Assembly: GCA_015680685.1 (NCBI GenBank)
Contig: MNCI01027259.1
Location: forward strand, 51,818-115,817
Direction: 5' to 3'
DNA: 64,000 nucleotides
Origin: Gnetum montanum
Taxonomy: Eukaryota > Streptophyta > Gnetopsida > Gnetales > Gnetaceae
The notes below the pieces were generated by a model. The model worked only from the letters and a program-made list of their open reading frames with translations, ran no database searches and was not told where the DNA came from. Shown here one piece after another: positions 56,103 to 64,000 of this stretch (its first letter is position 1; every line of letters starts with the position of its first letter). Both the position numbers and the translations under genes were made by a program.

Positions 56103-57255
56103 TGTATTATAAAAAATTATTTTAAGATCACCCAAGCATTTTAAATAAGTTTCTAATGATTCATAATCGTCTCTTGAGTTCTTGGATTTTGATAAAAATC
56201 AATCCTTATTATTGCTTTTTAGCTTTTATTAAGATTGTAAAGTTATAAAAAGTTTGGAAAAAATCCTTAATTTTTGTATTTTTAATTTTTTATAGATACA
56301 TTTATTCTTTATGACTTATCATAATTGCTAATTTCTTGCTTAATATGTGTTTGAATAGTTAATTGAGAAGAATTGTTAAGTTTATTGACCTTTAGTAGTT
56401 TAAAATATGATTATACATTACTTTTCTTACCCTCTCTTTATTCTTTCAAGACTTAGAAAAATTTGATGCAAATCATACAAACTACACACAACACTCTCCC
56501 CCATGACTAAGTTGGTCAATACATAAACAAATGGGTTCAAGAATCACTCAAACTTGAGTTGTGGTAACAAAGATATGAAGCGTGAAAGTTTAGGTGTCAC
56601 ACCATCAAAAAAATAGCATGAACTCCCTATGTGTGAAATGAAGGAAATGAAAATTTTACTAACTCCTTGTGCATATATATAGGATTTATTGAGGATAGAT
56701 AATAGATATGACATTATGAATGTGATATTGTAGGTTTCTATTACATCAAATATATGATATCACCTTTGAATTTTTCAAGGTTTTGTGTAATTTTTAATGG
56801 AAAAATTGATTAAATTGGATAGATTGGAAGATATGGGGATGATCTAAAGGGTTTTTAAGCATGGGTAATATTCAAAATATAAAAAATTATCATTAAAATT
56901 ATATGAAAGAAGGAAGTTTAGGCAAGGTAAATCACTTAAGCATTATAGGAGATGGTTGATAAAAATTGTTATATGTATAATTGAAGATGAGTACATAGGA
57001 GAGTAACAATAATCATATATGTGTTTCAAAAGTACAAGATGATGTAGAATTTATTGTTAGGTATGAAGCATAAGAGTTATACAAGTGGATACTCACCAAA
57101 GTAGGCTCTAGCCCTTAGTGCCCTTGTATAACCACACTTAGAAGTGTCCATAGGTACTTAAGAACTTAAATGTAAAATATACTTATCTTCCAAAAACACA
57201 CATTTTAGTATTATCTCAATGAAAATATAACATTATATTATACAAAACTATAAAA

Positions 57256-57515
57256 TTATGATTGTATATAATAGTGAGGTGGAATGGGAGTAGCAGGGAT
57301 TGTAGGAAATGGAACATGAGGTGTCCTATTGTAGGCATAATTAATTATATGTTGTTGGTGACCGTTTGGGATGCTACCAGTAACAGGTGGAAGTCTCATG
57401 ATCTCATCACCTTGAGAAGTTATAGGATTGAAGGTGTTCTTCAAACAGGGTTTAGGTGTTTGCTAGTCTCTAGCAACACCAAGGCCCAAATACCTCCAAA
57501 TAAACTCAATAGTTA
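57256..57515 (-). pseudogene. Gag N-terminal fragment of element G
   Basis: Minus frame EFIWRYLGLGVARD then, after a shift, MRLPPVTGSIPNGHQQHIIN and HVPFPTIPATPIPPHYY. D has the same words (YLGLGVSRDQQAPK and VPNGHQQ). Followed on the minus strand by noncoding sequence up to ORF2. Confidence 0.6.
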
Positions 57516-57529
57516 TGAAACATAATAGA

Positions 57530-58490
57530 CGTGAGTATGTGTTTATTGTTATGAATGTTGAAATGGTTGGGTTATGTATAAAACTATAATTAGCTATCAT
57601 AAAAAAGATTTGACTAACTTTGTTAAACATTGTGAGTTTTTGAAGGTTACTATTTTGTTTAGTCACTTAGTCTATATGGTTCCTATAGTATGCAACTTGT
57701 AACAAATAAAATTTTGCAAAAACTTTTGAGCACAATTCTACCAATATACTCATAATTTCCCTCACAAAGAAAGTCCCACAAGAAAACTAAAAATAGAGCT
57801 AGATTCAATGCACTTAGAAAGAGAAATAAAAGAAGGTAGATTTGTGTGAAATCTCAAATATTTAATCAAGTTAAATTAATACAAGTAAACACTTCGCAAT
57901 AAAGCTATTCCAAATTAAATAACTATGAATTGTTCAAACTTTCTTAGCTTAACAAGCAATTTCATAAAGAAAATTTTATTATACTACCAAAAAACTTTGT
58001 GTAAATGACAAATTATGAGTCTCTATTTTGGCTAGTTAATAATTGTCAAAGATTGCATTCAATAGAGCTTTCAAAAAGATTTGAAAATTTCTTGATTGAA
58101 ATACCAAGGCAATACACTTTAAAACAATGCAGCTATTTCAATCCCATCAAAATACCAAAGATTTTCATAGATTCTCTATGCTTAAAATAGGCAATTTTGT
58201 TAAGACATGACTATTAAATTACTCTTAAGACTTTCAACAACATGAATTTAATATTGTGCAAAAATAGAGCTATAAAAGAAACCTAGGAAAAATTTCAAAA
58301 TTAAATGCCAAGCATAATACTATCTAAATCATTAGCTGAGTAACTAAAACAAAGTGGGATGAAATGAACTCACAAGTTTAAAAAAAGAGCTAAATTGATG
58401 TCTTTAGCAGACCATCTTACAAATAATCTTCAATTATCTTTTTCCAATCCTCTTTCCAAATCTACCTTTTAAGGTCATTTTATAGCATCC
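57530..58490 (-). repeat. Module H in element G
   Basis: Minus strand GATTATTGTAACTACC...GCTATAAAATGACCTT near 58484-58470, equivalent to 1519-1555 (GATTGTAGCTACC...ACTATAAAAAGAGCTT). The approach to gag (57700-57530) matches 2380-2550. Confidence 0.55.
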
Positions 58491-58499
58491 TTAAGGTAG

Positions 58500-60400
58500 T
58501 TACAATAATCATGAAGTGTTAATGGATTTACAAATATCTTATGGATATAAATATTTAACTACCTTAGGAGTTAAAGCTTCCATGGAGATTATGAGAAATT
58601 TGAGGTATGGTTGCCAAGTGTTCCCTTGGTAACAAATATCATACACGTCGCATAGGGAGTTATAAAAAATATTGGAGAAATACATGCCATAATTGGCAAG
58701 TGTTTTTTCAAGTGTACATATTTAGGATTTAGGAAATTTAGTTAGGTTATTTATACATCATCCATATGAAAATTAACTTAGGCTAAATAATTCTTCATAG
58801 ACTTGCATAGTCGTTGCTATATGCACATGTATTATCTTCTGAAAATTATATTGTAATTATGGCCTCCATGGTTTAAGTAATATTTTTAATAATGCTTTAT
58901 CCAGTCTTTCCTAAAAATGAAATGCAATTTCTTTGGTGTTTTTTAGGTGCAAGGGTTTGCTGCTAGCTACCATATTGCTATTGTTGTGTTTCCCTCACCA
59001 CCATGTTGCTCGTGGGCATGTAACTAATGAAGGAGTGGTGTTGCCATGGTAAGAAAGCATGTGTTGAAGCCATAGCTTCATTTAGCATCCTTGGCATTTT
59101 GATGTATGCTTTGGCAATTACAGAGTTGTTTGAAATGCTTGGAGCTCCACCTATTGGCTCATCTTTATCCTGCAACCATTGGCACTCCCACCTCGTTGTT
59201 GGTACAAGCCACATCTTCAGCTAATCATGGTCTCCACATTGGCTTTGCCTTTTTCATTGTCATTGACATTGAAATTTGAACTATTCATTTATTTCAAATC
59301 ATTTATTTAGGATTTGAACTTAGCCCTCTTTGAGCTAGATTGAATCACCATTAATCATTGAATTACCTCTCTAATTTTCTAGCTTTACTCTTGCTATGTT
59401 GCCAGTGGTGCCACAAGTTAGGGTTATCCATTTTTATTTAAAAATTTTAGTTGTTGCTATTAATTTTTTCTATGCACAAGTGATTGAGAAATTCATTGGT
59501 TTTGATGAAGTGTAAGGAAGAACCATGATGCAGTGTTACTGGAGAACATCAATTTTCTCCTTGAACAGATGCCATTTCTTAGGTAGCAAAAAATATCCAC
59601 TTGATGATGATGAGATGCATTAATCATTTTTGCCCTCATTGAAGTAAGGCTTTTGATTTGATAATATTAACTCCTAATCTATTTCTGCACTAGTAATTTT
59701 GATATAATTTCATAGATTAATAGTAGACCTTCACTATTCCCTAGTTTTGAATATCTTTTTCATTTTATAGAGTATAAAATCATAGAGGATCTTTCTTAAT
59801 AATGTTGCAATACACTTCAACTTTGCACTTGTTAAATTGTTGGCATCCTAGCAATGGGTTTTTGTCTAAATGCTTATTTCAAATTAATTATTTCCACTAG
59901 AATATATAACATAAGGACTTTGTAATAGGCTTATCTTGAATGACCAAAAATAAATATTAGTTGCCTATGTATCCATTTAAACTTGATGGTCTAGAGATAT
60001 TGTGAATTGGGAAACAATTCATCCCATATTCCAAATTACAATTTTAACCAAAAGAGCAACACCTAATAAACCATTTTCCAAAGAAAAGATAGACAAAGTC
60101 TTCTTATGGTCTTTAAATGAATATATTTGACTCTTAGATATTTTATATCCATTTATTTCATATATCTACTCCATAAAATGGCCAAAAGTGCCAACATTTC
60201 ATTCTCCAACCTAAAACACCTTTGAAATCCTGGTGATTAAAATTCCTCACCAACTAAATCAATTCCCAAACAAGAATTTATTCAATATTTTTACAAAAAT
60301 ACAAATATTTTCTTAATGAAAACTTTCATCAAACTTAAGGTTTGATGAAATAAAAACCTCATTCCTAATAAAACTTAGGAAATTGTACAAGCTCAATATC
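58500..60400. other. Spacer, no supported gene
   Basis: Opposite-strand open frames at 58978-59224 (about 65-78 codons) have slightly higher GC but no motif I recognise. The rest is AT-rich. Confidence 0.45.
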
Positions 60401-60407
60401 ATATAAA

Positions 60408-60955
60408 CTATTTTGTGGGTGGAAAAAGAATAGTTAGAGTGACTCTTTTAGAAATTCTCATATTGCAATTCCTTACATATGTAATTTCAATTATGATGAA
60501 TGCCTTTCTTTCTTCCTCTTGCATAGCAAAAGCCTCATCTTGGTCTTTATGTTTGCTTTCCATAACTACTTTTGTCGTCTTTGCATCCATCTCTTTAGCT
60601 GTTGATTTTTGAGGTTCTCACAAATTAGATGCTTTTGTGTCTTGAGGCATAAAAGCCTCTTCTAGGAATTATCTCTACTAGACTCTCTTTGATCTTGAGT
60701 ATTACATTCATGGAAGCTACCCCAAACATTGGAATGCATAGAAAGTCCACTAGTGAGAAATCTAAACTCATTTGAAAGCCCAAGTAAGAAAGGGCTTTCA
60801 CTTGATACTCCATGAGTGGTTGCCTTACAATAGGCTCTTAATACATATTGTGGACAACATCCCATGACATATGGGATAAATGGCCTTCTCATTGCTCTTT
60901 CTCCAAAGAACCATCTTTCTACTTCACACTCAAAATCCTTACTTATTTTCTCCAC
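60408..60955 (-). pseudogene. Unrecognised broken ORF downstream of element J pol
   Basis: Minus frames FECEVERWFFGERAMRRPFI, YCKATTHGVSSESPFLLGLS and, lower down, EEERKAFIIIEITYVRNCNM. Reading changes frame twice. Could be a 3' ORF of element J or an older insertion. Confidence 0.35.
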
Positions 60956-61388
60956 TTAAGCCTTGAATTAAGAAATGATGCAATTCTAAGCAATCCACAT
61001 CTCTTTTTATAGTGTAAAGGATTTTTGAAATTCCCACCAATTTCACAAATCAACTTTACCACTTTGTTAAAATTAATTATCTTTCCATCATTATACAGTA
61101 GGCTAATTTGAATTCCATTATTTGGTTATTGAAATTAATTCACCACTAAGTAGTTATCTAACCATCACTCCCTCTTACACTTATCCCAAGTAATGATTAC
61201 TTAGGATAATATAAATTTAATAATTGAACTAACACTTTAAATTAAATATTTTTAAACCAATACTTTAACATATACGTGTTTTTTAAAAGATATTACATAA
61301 ACTCACCTAAGCATACGTATAGGATATATATGTTATGGTTAAATATGACATAAGTTTATGCTATTTGTTAAATATGTTACTACTAAAT

Positions 61389-61510
61389 ATATATATATTA
61401 AATTCTATATATAGAAGTTTATTATTTACTACTATGTATATTAAATGTTATATAGTTACACACACATATATATTACTATATACATATACATATACATATA
61501 TTAATTTATA
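61389..61510. repeat. AT/CA-rich simple repeat
   Basis: (TA)n at 61389-61400, CACACACATATATAT and (CATATA)n at 61462-61500. Confidence 0.8.
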
Positions 61511-61789
61511 AATATAGATTTAAGTTTTGGATAATTGTCCAAAATAATGTTTTATGTGTAAAACATTATATAGATACTACAACTTTATCCCTTCTAGTGT
61601 CAATGATTTGTAAGTGTCCTTTGACAATTATTTCTTGATTTGAAATGGACTAGTCCATATTGCTGAAAACTTATTAAGCTTCTTCATATTCCATAATAAT
61701 ACAAGATCACCAATCATAGAAGTCCTTTTCAAAGTCTTTCTATCAAATCATCTTTTAACTTGAGAAGCATTCTTTAGTAAACTATCTTT

Positions 61790-62640
61790 CATCCTATCCA
61801 TTTTGGCTTCCCTTTTGATGAGCAAGACATGAAATTTCTAACTTTATTAGCTTTCTCACTATACTTGTGCACAAAATCTGAGGTTGATCTTATAATCTTG
61901 TTTGTAATTCTAGCAAGTAAACCATAGACCAAGTTATAAGATAACATTCTAATAGCCTTCTTAAATATAGTATGATCAATCCATAATGCATATTGCAAGT
62001 AATCAATTCAATTTTCTATATTTCCATCCATTGACTTCTTAATGTACGAAATAAGCTTTTTATTTGTAGATTTAGCTAATCCATTTCCTTGAGGATAATA
62101 ATTTGAAGAAGAGAATAGAAAGATCGATTTTTATGATGTCCATGTTATAAATTCTTCAGATTGAAAAGCAAGTCCATTATCGGATACCAACACTTTAGGT
62201 AGACCAAAATGACTTCGAATCTAATCTTCCAAGAACTTAATCACGTTTGATGCTAAACTTTTTCTTAGAGTCTTTTCTTCAGACCATTTGATAAAGTAAT
62301 CTATAGTTGTGAGAATAAACTTATGTTAAGATCTCAAAGGAGTAATTGTACCAGTTAAATCTAAGACCCATTGCTAAAATGGTCTATCCACAATTACCAG
62401 TGTTAATTTAGCCTTGTTGGTCTTTGATCCATGAATTTTAGATTTGTAACATCTTTGAATTTTCAAACTAATATCTTGGTACATAGTAGGGCAATAAAAA
62501 ACATAATGAATTATATGTTGCATAGTGGACTTAGGCGATTCATAAAATAAATTGGAATGATCATGTAATTGTTCTAAGATAAGATCAATTTGATCATTGT
62601 AAACACATTCCAACAAAACCCCTCTAAATTGTTTCTATAT
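61790..62640 (-). pseudogene. Integrase of element J
   Basis: Zinc end HIIHYVFYCPTMYQDI..CYKSKIHGSKTN (62520-62400), WVLDLTGTITP with first Asp (62375), VLVSDNGLAFQSEEF with second Asp (62195), YYPQGNGLAKSTNKKLISYI (about 62100) where the catalytic Glu (usually A-E-x-x-N) is Lys by one G-to-A change. The C-terminal part is open at 61998-61789. Confidence 0.85.
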
Positions 62641-62779
62641 AAAATTCCATCTTTAACCAAAAATTTAATTACCTTCTTGATGAAAGCTCTTTTCTAACTT
62701 GTAGTTAACTTATTGGAAACCTTTCTTGTGCTAAGGAACTCTAGAATTTCATCATATCAATTTCCTTCATGAGTTCTTA

Positions 62780-63290
62780 ATATGGATATTTACTCTTCTT
62801 TAGTCCTTAACTTGGCTAATCCCATTTTTTTAATAGTCTTGCATATTTCAAATGAAAATCTAAAACTTTGAAGCTTTATGAGCCACTTTCCTCTTTTCAA
62901 TTCAATTTCATTTTGAGCAAAGAATTGTTTAATCATAGGTTCTATCAACATAATGTGAACTAATGAGCTTTTCAAGTAATATTTGAAATGTTGAAGTGAT
63001 TTAATGACTACAAATTCTTATTTCTCTAAGTTTGAATAATTTAGCTATGAACCTTCCAATTAATATCCAAAAAATCCCATCAATTCATCTTGACCTTCAT
63101 CTTTTTGAGTTAAAATGGTAGTAATTGAATCATTAGAAGTAAAGGTATATAACCAAAATTCTTCTTTCAATTTTGGCTTTACCAAGTATGGAGCTTCTTG
63201 AGTGAAATTTTTAATTTTTGCTAATGCTCTTTCTAATTTTGGTTTTTTCTCCACTAGAACATCTTTCTTTAGCATATGCATCAGGGGTTT
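62780..63290 (-). pseudogene. RNase H and connection domain of element J
   Basis: Frame 63281-63060: MHMLKKDVLVEKKPKLERAL and PYLVKPKLKEEFWLYTFTSN with ILTQKDEGQDE; then frame 62975-62790 HIMLIEPMIKQFFAQNEIEL and GKWLIKLQSFRFSFEICKTI. Stops between the two. Confidence 0.75.
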
Positions 63291-64000
63291 AGTAATTTTG
63301 GTGAATCTAAGAATAAATTTTTTAACGAAATTTATCTTTCCAAAGAAAGATCTAAGAGACTTTTTACTTGTGGGATGTTCAATGTTTTGTAATTCTTGAA
63401 TTTGGGAGTTACCTATAGTAATTCCTTCTTGATAGATTACATGGCCTACTAAAGTTCTAGACTTAACTCCAAAGATACATTTTTTTGGATTTAATGAAAT
63501 ACCATACTCACAACATTTGTCAAAAACCTGTTGGAGATGACTAATATGATTTTCCTTCTTTTATGAAAAGACAATGATATCATCTAAATAAACTACAATG
63601 AACTCATCTATTAAACCTTTAAAAGCTAAATCTGTTGCTCTTCGAGGAGTAGCTCCAACACTTGATAATCCAAATGGCATTCTTTAGTAAGAAAAGTTCT
63701 ACACTTTGTGACTAATGTTGTCTTATATTTATCATCATTATCTACCATGATTTGATTATAGCGTAAAAATCCATCTAAGAAAGAATATACTTGACAACCT
63801 GATACATTAATCAACATCTTAAAAATTCTAGGAAGTGGCTATTTATCTTTTCTCAAGGCTTCATTCAAATTTCTGAAATCCACACAAAGTCTAAAATCAC
63901 CATTCTTCTTTCTTACTGGTACAAGGTTAGCAAGCCATGTCAAATATCAGACTAGATATATGATTTAGGCTTATAATAACTTCTTGATCTCAGCTTCCAT
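63291..64000 (-). pseudogene. Reverse transcriptase of element J (truncated by window edge)
   Basis: From the edge: VPVRKKNGDFRLCVDFRNLN (about 63910-63850), MLINVSGCQVYSFLDGFLRYNQI (63817 on), MPFGLSSVGATPRRAT (about 63690-63640), DEFIVVYLDDIIVFS (YLDD at 63590-63579, intact), then SLNPKKCIFGVKSRTLVGHV. It still has the complete catalytic motif but several frameshifts and stops. Confidence 0.85.

Larger units (their letters stand above)
44016..58490 (-). mobile_element. Element G, second member of the D family, split by element E
   Basis: Minus-strand order: module H with TATA (about 58490 to 57530), gag N-terminus (57515 to 57256), ORF2 (56102 to 53994, then 45696 to 45185 across E), 3' LTR (45050 to 44016). 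This repeats D's order. A D-type 5' LTR was not found upstream of 58490 and may be deleted or too diverged. Gag is short and no protease is visible. The right boundary is therefore approximate. Confidence 0.7.
61600..64000 (-). mobile_element. Ty3/gypsy element J (pol), 5' part beyond the right edge
   Basis: RT, RNase H and integrase in gypsy order on the minus strand; gag and 5' LTR lie outside the window. The 3' LTR was not delimited; a minus-strand TATA box (CTATAAAAAGAG near 61010) may belong to it. The wording FLDGF..YNQI differs from A, B and E and is typical of the Athila/Tat side of plant gypsy elements (from memory). Confidence 0.8.

Noticed and set aside
58978-59224. Opposite-strand frames of 65-78 codons
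   Set aside because: Too short, overlapping, no family motif; left as spacer.

Overview
The window is plant nuclear DNA, probably from a large, repeat-rich seed-plant genome and possibly a gymnosperm. It is AT-rich and consists almost entirely of old, nested LTR retrotransposons broken by stop codons and frameshifts. Two assembly gaps (runs of N) lie at 3349-3688 and 25918-26502. Only one reading frame looks like an intact cellular gene: a 200-residue C2-domain-like protein on the minus strand at 39105-39707. The left edge (1-860) is a family-1 UDP-glycosyltransferase pseudogene.

Layout. 1-860: glycosyltransferase pseudogene. 1300-2690: an LTR-like promoter module and gag N-terminus. 2944-3710: a solo LTR with a perfect 5-bp target duplication (ATAAT). 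3840-7522: Ty3/gypsy relic A (+), pol plus an incomplete 3' LTR. 7523-18582: Ty3/gypsy element B (-), same family as A; its 3' LTR is followed by a second leader/gag fragment, as in a tandem copy. Inside B lies element C (9298-13080, -), a non-autonomous LTR element with target duplication GTATT. 20154-38419: element F, LTR pair with near-matching duplication (CTAGA/CTAGG). Its interior holds a 45-bp minisatellite coding a 15-residue repeat, a 5S rRNA-derived segment and, nested within, element D (22658-36071). D has gag and protease but no visible reverse transcriptase or integrase, and carries a long extra reading frame here called ORF2. 38420-44015: single-copy-looking DNA with the C2-like gene. 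44016 to about 58500: element G (-), a second copy of the D family with full-extent ORF2, split by element E (45697-53993, +, perfect duplication ATAGG), a complete-length Ty3/gypsy element. 60400-64000: element J (-), another gypsy pol, running off the right edge.

Insertion order read from nesting: B before C; F before D; G before E. The most unusual content is (i) ORF2, shared end to end by D and G and unlike any retroelement protein I recognise; (ii) the antisense, intron-containing gene between the 5' LTR and gag of E; (iii) the frame-preserved 15-residue repeat in F; (iv) perfect palindromes next to TATA boxes in D-family LTRs; and (v) AGATGTCT/AGACATCT motif arrays shared by LTRs of otherwise unlike elements. 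Stops in the relics are mostly those expected from cytosine deamination (CAG to TAG, CGA to TGA, CAA to TAA), consistent with long-term methylation.
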